NCBI RefSeq assembly: GCF_022835695.1
Contig: NZ_BQUV01000006.1
Span: 310,001 to 374,000 of the forward strand
From: Bradyrhizobium sp. Ce-3
GTDB taxonomy: Bacteria > Pseudomonadota > Alphaproteobacteria > Rhizobiales > Xanthobacteraceae
Length of the DNA: 64,000 bases
Direction: 5' to 3'
The notes under the pieces were generated by a model, which was not told where the DNA came from, ran no database searches, and saw only the letters and a program-made list of their open reading frames with translations. Shown here piece by piece: positions 42,857 to 52,121 of the stretch. The position numbers and the translations under genes were made by a program. Position 1 is the stretch's first letter; each line of letters opens with the position of its first letter.

Positions 42857-43549
42857 TTACCAGGTCAGCACGTCGTGAAATCTCGCATGAAGCCAGCGAA
42901 GCCGAAGGCCGTAGCAGACCGGATCGATTTTCGCCCGACGACGTAGTACTGAAAGCATCACGACTTTTGCGGCGGGATCTTCTTCGAGGGCACAACAGAG
43001 AACCGCCGAGATCACTGCGTCCGTCACAGGATTTCTCATCCCATGACATTTCAGCGTCTTGATTGCGATACCGATAGCAGCGGCCGCATCTCCACCGACC
43101 GCTCGAAACCAGTCCGCGTCGTTGACGATGTCGGTGCGAAGGAGTGCCATGCGGATCGCTCGTACGTCCTTCGAGCTGAAGTCGTACGGGGATCGAATTC
43201 GCCACCAGTGAGTCGGCGGAGCCGCCAAGTGGTGAACCCAAGAAAGGTGGGTATTTGGGTCCAGTTGCTGTTTGCCGTGAGCAACGCCTTCATGGGTCGC
43301 GCGCATGTGTTCCCCCAAACGTATGGTGGTTGCCATTGAACGATACCGAGCTCTGAGGATGAGACCCGAGCGCTGTTGGCTCGGTGTCGATGTTGCTTTT
43401 GTTATCGACTTCGCCAAGGATTCATTTGACGGCCTTCCGTTTCTTGGCAGACGCGGGCAATACCGCACCTCTCCCAGGCCAAGGACCTGGAAAGGGTTGT
43501 CACTGTAGGATTCGATTGTTGGTGTGGCGTTGTCCCACCAAGGCGCCAT
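42857..43549 (-). CDS. Unknown protein, 230 aa
   Basis: Start taken at ATG 43549 (MAPWWDNATPTIESYSDNPFQVLGLG); a TTG at 43606 would overlap the divergent XRE gene. It has a probable all-helical C-terminal half (AAAAIGIAIKTLKCHGMRNPVTDAVISAVLCCALEEDPAAKVVMLSVLRRRAKIDP). No family is recognised. It lies 86 bases upstream of the CxxC protein gene on the same strand. Confidence 0.6.
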   Translation of the reverse strand: MAPWWDNATPTIESYSDNPFQVLGLGEVRYCPRLPRNGRPSNESLAKSITKATSTPSQQRSGLILRARYRSMATTIRLGEHMRATHEGVAHGKQQLDPNTHLSWVHHLAAPPTHWWRIRSPYDFSSKDVRAIRMALLRTDIVNDADWFRAVGGDAAAAIGIAIKTLKCHGMRNPVTDAVISAVLCCALEEDPAAKVVMLSVLRRRAKIDPVCYGLRLRWLHARFHDVLTW

Positions 43550-43592
43550 GTTTAACCGCTCGTTAATATAACAAATCGTCGCTCGGATTGAT

Positions 43593-43889
43593 ATGGTCGA
43601 GGACAAAAAGTCCAGAGTTATGGTTAACGCGCGCGAGCCGGATATTTCGCCTGCGCAGGTGAGAGCCGCGCGTGCCTGGCTAGGTTGGAACCAAGATTAT
43701 CTCGCAAAGAGGGCCGGCGTATCTAAGACGACCTTGAATCGGTTTGAACAGGGCAAGTCCGTGCCGTACTCAGAGACGTCGGAGATCCTCCGCAAGACGC
43801 TGGAGGCGGCGGGCATACGATTTCAGTTCAGGAAGATGGTCGCGGTTGGCATCGAGAGGGTGCCTGACGCAGAGATCGGCTTGCTATAA
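43593..43889 (+). CDS. XRE-family DNA-binding protein, 98 aa
   Basis: Helix-turn-helix of the Cro/C1 type: ISPAQVRAARAWLGWNQDYLAKRAGVSKTTLNRFEQGKSVPYSET, then LRKTLEAAGIRFQ. One domain with a short tail. It is divergent from the unknown gene at 42857-43549 and probably regulates one or both (inference). Confidence 0.85.
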   Translation: MVEDKKSRVMVNAREPDISPAQVRAARAWLGWNQDYLAKRAGVSKTTLNRFEQGKSVPYSETSEILRKTLEAAGIRFQFRKMVAVGIERVPDAEIGLL

Positions 43890-43976
43890 CGCAAACCTCT
43901 TGGTGAAGGCTCTGGTGTCCGTACGTTGTCTTGGCTAGACAACGAGTTCTAAGCGCATCTGGTGCGCCATAGACCA

Positions 43977-44963
43977 TTAGCGTGCCGGGATTACCGGTGC
44001 GTTCGGATCGTGCGGTCCAGGCACGTGACCCGCTGGGACCACCGCCGCCGCTCCGAGGACATGCTTCTCCTGATCGTCGAAGAAAATGTGGGCGCCAAGG
44101 GCCTTCAAGATTGGTGCCTTTGGCTGGGGACCGACGAAGTGTACTTCGTCAGCCGGCGTTCCCCACGCCCGGAGTGTGCGAATGACGCGCTCATGGGCAG
44201 GAGCGTTTCGAGCAGTTACAAGCGCTATTCGGACTTTGCTGACGCCTCCCTCGTCCAGAAAGACCCGACGTAAAGCAGACAACTTGTGAAGAAAGTTGCC
44301 GAACGGGCCGCGCGCCATAGGATTGCTCGCGTTCGCGGTCTCATGTGCCAAGAAAGCTTCAAGGCCTTGTTCCTTATAGATGATATCGGACTCAGGACCG
44401 AACACGACCGCGTCGCCGTCAAATGCGACCCGAACTTCGTCGGCGGGTGTCTCGGGTCGATCTTTGGGCGCGTTACCCAGTCGTGCGGCCGCTGCGCCCC
44501 CTGCAACGGCTTCCTTTACGTCGGCATCCATGTTCGAGAGAAAGAGGTCAATCCCCCATGCATGCACGAAGGGTGAAAGAGAACGCCCACTCGTGAAACT
44601 TCCAGTCTTCACGTCAAGGCCGTAGTGATCAATTGACTTGAATGCTCGTAGCGAGAGATCGGGTGAGTTCTGCGACAAAAGGATCACCTCGACGTATGGG
44701 ATATTTCCGGACACGTTCAACGCAAGAAGTCGCTCCACCACATCGAAACCGGCTCCTCTACCAAGGATTACGCCTTCGCGATCTAGTTGCATCGCGGCAT
44801 AAGCCCTCACGCCCTGCTTCTCAAAAACACGATGCTCTTCCTCCAAGTCGAACAGCGCACGCGTTGATATGCCAATCCGAAGCGGATTAGCTCTGAGGGA
44901 AGCCGCGGGGTCAGTATTTGGAGCAGGATTACTTGACTCGATTGAGGTGCCAACAACGACCAT
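43977..44963 (-). CDS. 5'-nucleotidase of the cytosolic NT5C1 type
   Basis: 328 residues matching the family of cytosolic 5'-nucleotidases (HAD-like): LRIGISTRALFDLEEEHRVFEKQGVRAY, DREGVILGRGAGFDVVERLLALN, VEVILLSQNSPDLSLRAFKSI, AFDGDAVVFGPESD (catalytic-type DGD) and HIFFDDQEKH. It should remove phosphate from nucleoside monophosphates such as AMP. In bacteria such genes are sporadic and often on islands. Here it is next to Wadjet-like genes and 9.8 kb before cyclase genes; nucleotide depletion in defence is possible but unproven. Confidence 0.88.
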   Translation of the reverse strand: MVVVGTSIESSNPAPNTDPAASLRANPLRIGISTRALFDLEEEHRVFEKQGVRAYAAMQLDREGVILGRGAGFDVVERLLALNVSGNIPYVEVILLSQNSPDLSLRAFKSIDHYGLDVKTGSFTSGRSLSPFVHAWGIDLFLSNMDADVKEAVAGGAAAARLGNAPKDRPETPADEVRVAFDGDAVVFGPESDIIYKEQGLEAFLAHETANASNPMARGPFGNFLHKLSALRRVFLDEGGVSKVRIALVTARNAPAHERVIRTLRAWGTPADEVHFVGPQPKAPILKALGAHIFFDDQEKHVLGAAAVVPAGHVPGPHDPNAPVIPAR

Positions 44964-45209
44964 CTATCCGTCTCGATTCACTTACGTTTGCGTTGCCAGG
45001 TCTAGCCTCTTGTTTTCCCTTTGTAGCGACGACGGCTTTTGCCAGTGCTCGCGCGACATATCCGCCCGGATCTCGGCGAACCAGCCATTCCTGCGATTTG
45101 GATTTTGACCCGGCAGAAGGCCGCGACGAAATACCCATAAAGTTCAATATCTTTTCCCTTGTGGTTGAGCAGTGGGAAAGGTTCAATCCGGTGGCAGTTC
45201 TGGGGGACC

Positions 45210-46619
45210 ATGGCGCAAGCACTGGCGACGGCTAATCAGGGAGATCTGCCGCATGACGTGCGACTGGTCGCGACGGTTGCCCGCCTGCTCGATCTCCACA
45301 ACAGCAGGCGAGATCGCGGTTCTCGCTCGACCAACGTGGCACAGCAGCCCCAGGTTAGCGCTGCCGCAGGCTACTACTTATGGCTTGGTCTGCAGACCAT
45401 CGAACTCCTGCACCGCCGTGCAAAGCAAGGCAGTAGCGGGCCAGTCCCGGTCTCCAGGCTCCACGAAGAACTTTCGGAGAAGATCGGCGGCATAGAGCGC
45501 TCAGACCTGGAGTATTGTCTGAGCTTTCTGTCGTTAGAGCGCGAAATCCGATACCTCGATCCCGGTTCTCTGCCGGCAGAAGAAAGTCGCGTTACGCAGA
45601 ACCCGACGCAGCTGCTGAGGTTTGACAAGCGATTCGGACAAGTTCGTCTCAGCGACGCTGGACGGCTGTTTATGCGTATCAGCGCGCTGCACCAGGATTG
45701 GCTCTATGAAGACAAGGACGTCGAGCGGATACCTGCTTCGATCGAGCGAGGCGTCTTCGAGGACATCCCCCGCATCTGTGACGAGGTTATCGGTAACCTC
45801 CGTGCCTTGAATGAGCGTCTCACCGAGATTGAGGAAAGTCCTACGTTCGAAAGTTTGCGGGCTGAATTTCAGGAGCGCGGCCAACAATATCGCGAGATGT
45901 TGAACATGGCTGGCACAGCCCTCTCACGAGCTCTGACCGCGCTGGCATCGCCCACCACAAGGGAGCGCTTTGAGCGATGGCGCTCGTTCCGGGGTATCGA
46001 GGGCCTGGAGATCGCGGACGCTCTTAGCCATGTTGAGGGAGTCCACCACTCGCTGCATAGTCTCGAGCGGCATTTCATCGAATTCATCAAGAACATCCAA
46101 AGTCGTCGTCGCGCGCCACTAGGCGTCGTCCGCTTCCACGAGGTGTGCCGGCGGCTGGTCTATTCGGCGCCATCGCATGACGCGCTCTTGAATCTTTTCG
46201 CCGACTTGGGGCCATGGCGCGCCCGGAGCGTCTGGTTTCATCCGAAGGACTTCGTCGGACGGGCGGACCTTGGCGCAGTTCGGCCAAGCGCTGAGGCAGT
46301 CGTATTTGAAGAGCAGACTGAAGAAATCGCGCAGGAAAGATTTCAGTCGTTTCTCGAGCGAAATCGATCATGGATATTGGCTCGCCTTCGCCAAGGTCCG
46401 GTAGCGTTGAGTGATTTTGTGAAGGATGCTGGTCTTACTTTTTTAGAGGGTGAAACCCCGGCAAGCTTTTTCGGAGTCTTCAGCCTGCCCGATGAACTTG
46501 CGGACGAAGAGGTCAGTATTTCGGTCGGGTTGTCTGGCGCACGTATGGACGTGACCGTTGGTCCTCTTCGGCTACGCGGCGACGATCCCGTTATTTGGAT
46601 CGACGGAGGAAGTGCATGA
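45210..46619 (+). CDS. jetA: JetA/MksF-like kleisin-type subunit of a Wadjet system
   Basis: 469 residues from ATG 45210 (TGGGGGACC ahead). Mostly helical, with winged-helix-like N-terminal part (YYLWLGLQTIELLHRR, RSDLEYCLSFLSLEREIRYL), a central helical region (FESLRAEFQERGQQYREMLNMAGTALSRALTAL) and a C-terminal winged helix. In Wadjet/Mks systems the first gene encodes the kleisin that bridges the SMC heads. It is assigned by operon order and fold, not by a sharp motif. Its stop overlaps jetB (ATGA). Confidence 0.8.
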   Translation: MAQALATANQGDLPHDVRLVATVARLLDLHNSRRDRGSRSTNVAQQPQVSAAAGYYLWLGLQTIELLHRRAKQGSSGPVPVSRLHEELSEKIGGIERSDLEYCLSFLSLEREIRYLDPGSLPAEESRVTQNPTQLLRFDKRFGQVRLSDAGRLFMRISALHQDWLYEDKDVERIPASIERGVFEDIPRICDEVIGNLRALNERLTEIEESPTFESLRAEFQERGQQYREMLNMAGTALSRALTALASPTTRERFERWRSFRGIEGLEIADALSHVEGVHHSLHSLERHFIEFIKNIQSRRRAPLGVVRFHEVCRRLVYSAPSHDALLNLFADLGPWRARSVWFHPKDFVGRADLGAVRPSAEAVVFEEQTEEIAQERFQSFLERNRSWILARLRQGPVALSDFVKDAGLTFLEGETPASFFGVFSLPDELADEEVSISVGLSGARMDVTVGPLRLRGDDPVIWIDGGSA

Positions 46620-47518
46620 CGCCAGCGGATATGGGGCGCGCCTTTTCCTTCCTGTTTGCCTATCGAACTTGCTCGACCCACCCCGAGGGAAGAAGAAGGC
46701 GCGACGGCGAAGCTCAGGTAGCTGAAATCCTGACAAGCGAGATCTCCGGCTATCAAGATTTCGAAGCGTTCTTGAACGCGCAAGGCTTCACCATGCGCTC
46801 CTACGAGCAAGGAGCCATCGGCGTCGCGGCGCGCGGCCAAGTCTTCGTTATGGCAAGGCGCTGCACGGATGAACAAGCGCCCTACATCGATTCGGGGTGG
46901 ATATTCGAGCGAATGAGGGACCGCCGGAGTACCGAGCCCCTCGAACACGTGGTCGTCTGGGCTGCACAGCTCTGGGCCATGATGCAGTGGTTCTTCTACA
47001 CGCGTCTTGATCGTGGCATCGATGCCGTCGGGCGCTTCAAGGAAGCGTTTGTCAACGTTTCCCAACTAGCGCGCGAGGTTCAGGAACAGATCGAACTGAT
47101 GCGCACGCGAGGCGCGCCGTCGGACGTGCGCGGGCGGGCTGTCTGGGAAATTCTCATCGACAGCACAGGAAGCTCGATCGAGACAAGGGCGCGGCGTTTT
47201 CTCGTCGCAATGGAGGAAGCGGCGCTACTAGATCGGATCGAAGGGGAAGGCGAACTACAATATCGGCAGACGCTGAACGCAGCGGTCGAGATGTCCCTGA
47301 ATTTCGAACGCCAGGCGTTCTATCTCATGGCCGCAGATGAAACTGACAGGCAGCCAGCGGAAGATGCAGTGGTTAGCATAATCGAGGGTACCCAAACCTT
47401 CGCCGAAGATCGATCTTCCGGAACTGCAAGCTTCCCGGACGAAGAGATGGACGAGGATCCCGATGAAGAATCCGACAAGCGCCGACATCTGAACGGGGGC
47501 GCCGATGTCGGTCATTAA
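46616..47518 (+). CDS. jetB: JetB/MksE-like subunit of a Wadjet system
   Basis: 300 residues from ATG 46616. Helical winged-helix protein (MTPADMGRAFSFLFAYRTC, VVVWAAQLWAMMQWFFYTRLDRGIDAV, ARRFLVAMEEAALLDRIEGEGELQYRQTL) with an acidic C-terminus (DEEMDEDPDEESDK). The position between the kleisin-like and SMC-like genes, and overlaps on both sides (4 and 14 bases), give the JetB call. It is longer than many JetB proteins, which suggests a divergent subtype. Confidence 0.75.
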   Translation: MTPADMGRAFSFLFAYRTCSTHPEGRRRRDGEAQVAEILTSEISGYQDFEAFLNAQGFTMRSYEQGAIGVAARGQVFVMARRCTDEQAPYIDSGWIFERMRDRRSTEPLEHVVVWAAQLWAMMQWFFYTRLDRGIDAVGRFKEAFVNVSQLAREVQEQIELMRTRGAPSDVRGRAVWEILIDSTGSSIETRARRFLVAMEEAALLDRIEGEGELQYRQTLNAAVEMSLNFERQAFYLMAADETDRQPAEDAVVSIIEGTQTFAEDRSSGTASFPDEEMDEDPDEESDKRRHLNGGADVGH

Positions 47519-50500
47519 CCGGATCGAGATCGCCAATTGGCTCGACCTTACGCGAACAAGAGAGTGGAACCCGGACTACCGCCACGTCGTGTTGGATTTC
47601 CGCGGTCAATCGACGGCCGTCCAGGCTCACAACGGCACTGGAAAAACGCGGATGACCCGGGCGATTCTGGCTCTGCTGGGCCGTGACCGCGAGTTCACCA
47701 GCGACGCTCGCGCAAAAATGGCGCCCCGCTCGGCACCGTGCGGGTCCCACATACGCATGGAGGTGCTGCATCCGTTAGAGTCGGGGCATGCCGGCGTTTC
47801 TCGTACCGGAGATGAGCCGGTTGGCGGTGAACGATACGTGCTTGGAATCTACGGCTACAGCGGCGACGGTCAAAAGGTCGTCTTCTATAAATACGACGGC
47901 AAGCTCGAGGATTGTCCCGTGGCGGTCCGGGACGGTCACCGGGTGACATTGATCGCGGACGATGTGTTCCGCCGTGGCTTGAGAGCCGCGAAGGGAGCTC
48001 TCATAGACCCCACCGAAGACGAATGGCTTATCGAGATCGGCAAACATTTCGACCGCGGAAACATTCGGCAGATCATCGAATACCAGAAGAAGGGCGCGGG
48101 CGACGGTACCTCCAGCTTCTTGAAAGTGAAGTCCAAGCACGGTGAACGGTACGACGAAGCGTTCTTCTATAGCGTGTTGGCGCCAGAGCTCCTGGTTGGC
48201 ACGATGGGAAACGAGGCCGTGGAGGGAGAGAGGCGCTTCGAGGACACGATCCTGATTTCCGCTCGCAAGATCGGCATGGCCCTCGCGGAGTCCAGGCGTC
48301 GGCAAAATGAGCTATCGGAGACCAAGCGAGCTCTCGACGCCATCGAGCGCGTAAAGGTGGCGGCGAGCGACGTGACGGCGGCGCGTCGGACGTACGAAGT
48401 CAGATGCCGAACCCTGGCTGGCGAAGCCACCTTTCTTCGGACGCTCGTAATCGAGCGGCCTGTTCCCGGGGTCCCCAAGTGCTCGTTGCCCGGCGACGAG
48501 AAGACGAGGGAAGTCGCGGCGTATCTGAAGATCCAGGAGAATATCTGGCGCCTTCCGGACGCGGCGATCGGTGCGATGACGGGAGAAGAGCCGGCAAGGG
48601 TGAACGAGCGGGCGAGCCGCACGGGCCAACGTGGAGTTGCGCTTGTTCGGGCGCAAGCAATCGAAATCCCTTCGCGGGCCCCTTCGTCGAGTGGTCCGAC
48701 CACGCTTTACGGCGACGATGCCGCCGTTGCCTTGATTGCGACTGCGTCCGGCTTTGCTCCGGGCTGGTCGAAGGACTCAGCCCTGAGGGCGCTGGGGGCA
48801 GCGTTCGAATGGGCCGAGACCGAAGCTGATACGAACTTCTCCCGAAAGCAGGTCGTCGCTTTCGATCGCCAAAGAGCCGAAGCGGGGCGCAAGTACGCCC
48901 AGGCTGAGGGGCAGCGGAAGGAGGTAGAAAAGGAGCTCGAGGGCTTGCATTCGCGCCAGCGCAGCATGGATGCGGCTCGCCACGCATATGACGAGATGGC
49001 ACGGAGCGGTCTCTTCTCGGATAACGACCTTGCGGCTCCCGCGAAGACGGGAGCTCTGGCTGAGGAGCATTTTCAGCTCGCGGAAAAGCGGTTCGAAGAG
49101 CACCAGCAACGCTTCGCGGCTGATGCCGCGCTATATGGACGATGGAACGCTTTTTTGTCGGAGAACGGCCGCGATGCAAATCCTGGGTCTCTCGCGGACG
49201 AAATCGAAGCCGCCAAGCGTACGGCGACCGATGGGCTGGAACAGGCGCGACGCAACCAGAAGGACGCAGAACGCAAACTCAATGCTATCACCAGGGACCT
49301 GCAAACCGAGACACGGCGTCAGCAACAGTCTGAGGATGCCCTGAACCGCATCACGACGGAGCGTCGATTGGCTCAAAAGTTTGCTGCATTGTTTCCAGGC
49401 GAGGCGGTTCCTGGACTTCTCGAACGGGTCAAGCGTGAACTGCGGGAAGCAAGCGATCAGAAGGCGCGCCTTGAGGCACGGATCGCTGCAGCAGAGGGGC
49501 CATTGCAGCAACTTGCTGCGTTTCGAGCGGCATTCCCGGGCGAGATCGCGGTTGAGGTCTCTACCAGACGGGCAAGACGTCGAGACGAAATGGTGGGGAT
49601 CTGTACCGAACTCGAAAAGAGCTACGGCGACGTGCAGCGGCGGCGATCAGAGCTCGAACGCGCCCAAATCGCCGCCGGCCAGGTCGAGGACCGTATCCTG
49701 CGCACCGCAGGGAAAGGAGTGCAACCGTTGCACGCTTCGGTTTCGAGTTTCGACTTGTCTCCGGATCGTCTGAGGTTGGCCCTCACGCACTTCTCCGGCC
49801 TTCTGTTCGCCCCGGTCCTTGAGACGGTGGAGGAAGCTGATCTTGTCGCCAACGTACTTTTTTCGGAGGGAATCCCCGCTCCCGTGCTAGTGCGTTCCGA
49901 ACTCGAAGCGTTTTGTCGCGATGGAAACATCCAAGAATCGGATGGAAGCGCGTACAGTTATATCTTAGGTGCGCGAACGCGACCGGTTGATTGCCTTCTT
50001 GATCCCGGCCTCGTGGAGCGCGAGAAACGTGAGCTTGAGGAGCGAGCTGCCAAACTCAAGGCGGAGCTTGCGGCGGCGCTGCAGGAAAAGGCCGCTCTCG
50101 CTCCAGGCCACTCCGATACAAGGCTCGTGGAGTCTGCTCGCAAGTCGGAGGAGGACCGTCTCGAAGAGACTGCGGCGCTGGCCGAGAAGGAGTTGGCCGA
50201 CATCGAGGTCAGACTGCCCCGCCTCGAGGAACGGGCAAGCGAAGACTCCGTAGCAGCGATCCGCGGGGCGGAGCGGTACACCAGCCTCGGCGGCGAGGCT
50301 CGATATAATACCCTGCTGGCCGAACAGCAGGACATTTCTCGACGGTTGACGGAACTGGGGAGCCAAGCGACCGAGGCCGGCGTGGCCCTCGAAAATGCCG
50401 AATTATCCGTTTCAAATGCGGAGGCTCTGTTCTCGAGGATGGCGGAGCGGGCGTCGCAAGTGCCGGGCTTGCGGGACCTCTCTAGGTTTGTTCGCGATGG

Positions 50501-52121
50501 GGGGCCGAGTTTCATGCAGACCGCGCCCGGCGTCGGCGCTGAACTGCGGAAGGTTCGCGAACGGGCGAGAACACGCACGAAATTCCAGTTCGAACTTGCT
50601 CAACAGCGCGTGGAGTTGGCCGCAGGGGTCGAAGCGAATCTTGATGCCGAAATCCGCAAGAAGAGCGACGAACGGCGCGATCTTGGCGAGGCCATGGAGA
50701 CGCATAGGAGGAGCGAGTGGGATGCTCAAAACGGCTTGGACGAATGGCGTCCGAGGTCGGCTACGCTCGACGAAGTCGCTCGCCGCTTGACGGCCCAATA
50801 CCGCATCGCCCAGGAAGTGCTCGCTGATCTCGAAGTTTCCGTGGACGCCGCCGATACTGTATCCGACGAGCTCGGTCGAGCGATCCGTTCTTCCAGGCGA
50901 CTCGATGAGGCGGATAAGGACGATCCACATGCGATCGTCGAACTTGCCGGCGAATTACGCACCGACGTCGAGGCCCTCGATCTTAGGACCCGGAGCAAAG
51001 CGATCAAGGAAGCGAAGTCGGACTTGGAGCGCTTTCGAAAGCTGCTGCACGCTGAAATCCGCAAAGTTCTCGACGACCAGGGTCTGCGGCTCAGCTCAAA
51101 CGAGAAGGAGCGGCTCGACCAGGCTCGCAACGAGCCCAAACATGCGGAACAAATGTTCCGACACTTCGAAAAGCAATGGCAGGACAATAACAAACTGTCG
51201 CAGGAAGCCCACGAAACGTTGGAGGAACGGCGGCGCGAGCTCGCGACGACGCTTAAGAACATGACCATACGACTGCAAAGCAATTTCGAGGCGATGCGCA
51301 AGGCGATGAATTGGAACGCTGAAGCGGAGAGCGGGGCGCTGGACGAGGCGGGCATTCAGATCCGGGCAGTTATTCATAGCGAATCGCAGACGGAAGCCTT
51401 GCTGAACGAGATCGTCGAGATGATCGAAAGCGACGAAGATCATCGCCAAAAGGAAATCGAGGCTGGGCGCTCGGACGTCATCCCGAGCCAGGAAAGATAC
51501 GACGAGACGCTGAAGGAGAAGATCCGGCTGCGATTCTATCGCGGCATGTTCTCGGAGCCGGAAGTCAGGATCCGCCATCCCGAGTTGCGGGCCGGCGAAT
51601 CCTATCGGCTGGATGATGAGATCAGTACGGGACAACAGAACGCGATCATGCTCATGCTCTTGCTCAAACTCGCGGACTTCGCGATCGAGCGGGACATCAG
51701 GCTGCAAGTGAAGGATGCTCGTGGGCGCCGCCTCGCTCGGGCTCTGGCGCAGAAAGTCGTCATCATCGACGGCCTTTTCTCGAACCTTTCGAACCGCGAG
51801 TTGATCAAGGAATCATTGCGCGCGATGTCCAAGGTGCGCGGCAACTTCCAACTGATCGGGTTGATTCATCATCCTCAGTACCAAAATGATGCGGAGATTT
51901 TCCCGAACCATATAGTTCTTGCACGAATGAAGCGCGGCCGAAGCGGCTCGTACGTCTACCTCGAGGACGGAAAATCCGTCGATGCAAGCGAACTGGGGCG
52001 TCACGAAGGAGAGATCGAACCGGTCTCGCTCCATATCGATCGCGTTCATGAGAGAAAGGGTGCAAACGGCGCGGTGAAAGCCGACGATGAAACGATCGAT
52101 CACGCCACGCTCGGGCAATGA
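47505..52121 (+). CDS. jetC: JetC/MksB-like SMC ATPase of a Wadjet system
   Basis: 1538 residues. Head part 1 has Walker A AHNGTGKTRMT at about 43-53. Long coiled coils run from about 260 to 1330, with a globular hinge-like region near 750-830 (LALTHFSGLLFAPVLETVEEADLV). Head part 2 has the ABC signature DEISTGQQNAIMLMLLLK and Walker B KVVIIDGLFSNLS, with HHPQYQND near the end. This is the MukB-like SMC motor that extrudes DNA loops; Wadjet complexes sense small circular DNA and cut it. The Walker B Asp is followed by GLFSNLS and not the usual Glu, so ATP hydrolysis may differ. Confidence 0.88.
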   Translation: MSVINRIEIANWLDLTRTREWNPDYRHVVLDFRGQSTAVQAHNGTGKTRMTRAILALLGRDREFTSDARAKMAPRSAPCGSHIRMEVLHPLESGHAGVSRTGDEPVGGERYVLGIYGYSGDGQKVVFYKYDGKLEDCPVAVRDGHRVTLIADDVFRRGLRAAKGALIDPTEDEWLIEIGKHFDRGNIRQIIEYQKKGAGDGTSSFLKVKSKHGERYDEAFFYSVLAPELLVGTMGNEAVEGERRFEDTILISARKIGMALAESRRRQNELSETKRALDAIERVKVAASDVTAARRTYEVRCRTLAGEATFLRTLVIERPVPGVPKCSLPGDEKTREVAAYLKIQENIWRLPDAAIGAMTGEEPARVNERASRTGQRGVALVRAQAIEIPSRAPSSSGPTTLYGDDAAVALIATASGFAPGWSKDSALRALGAAFEWAETEADTNFSRKQVVAFDRQRAEAGRKYAQAEGQRKEVEKELEGLHSRQRSMDAARHAYDEMARSGLFSDNDLAAPAKTGALAEEHFQLAEKRFEEHQQRFAADAALYGRWNAFLSENGRDANPGSLADEIEAAKRTATDGLEQARRNQKDAERKLNAITRDLQTETRRQQQSEDALNRITTERRLAQKFAALFPGEAVPGLLERVKRELREASDQKARLEARIAAAEGPLQQLAAFRAAFPGEIAVEVSTRRARRRDEMVGICTELEKSYGDVQRRRSELERAQIAAGQVEDRILRTAGKGVQPLHASVSSFDLSPDRLRLALTHFSGLLFAPVLETVEEADLVANVLFSEGIPAPVLVRSELEAFCRDGNIQESDGSAYSYILGARTRPVDCLLDPGLVEREKRELEERAAKLKAELAAALQEKAALAPGHSDTRLVESARKSEEDRLEETAALAEKELADIEVRLPRLEERASEDSVAAIRGAERYTSLGGEARYNTLLAEQQDISRRLTELGSQATEAGVALENAELSVSNAEALFSRMAERASQVPGLRDLSRFVRDGGPSFMQTAPGVGAELRKVRERARTRTKFQFELAQQRVELAAGVEANLDAEIRKKSDERRDLGEAMETHRRSEWDAQNGLDEWRPRSATLDEVARRLTAQYRIAQEVLADLEVSVDAADTVSDELGRAIRSSRRLDEADKDDPHAIVELAGELRTDVEALDLRTRSKAIKEAKSDLERFRKLLHAEIRKVLDDQGLRLSSNEKERLDQARNEPKHAEQMFRHFEKQWQDNNKLSQEAHETLEERRRELATTLKNMTIRLQSNFEAMRKAMNWNAEAESGALDEAGIQIRAVIHSESQTEALLNEIVEMIESDEDHRQKEIEAGRSDVIPSQERYDETLKEKIRLRFYRGMFSEPEVRIRHPELRAGESYRLDDEISTGQQNAIMLMLLLKLADFAIERDIRLQVKDARGRRLARALAQKVVIIDGLFSNLSNRELIKESLRAMSKVRGNFQLIGLIHHPQYQNDAEIFPNHIVLARMKRGRSGSYVYLEDGKSVDASELGRHEGEIEPVSLHIDRVHERKGANGAVKADDETIDHATLGQ

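Noticed and set aside
46343-47065. 240-codon minus-strand frame opposite jetA/jetB
   Set aside because: Antisense of a coupled operon, low-likelihood composition.
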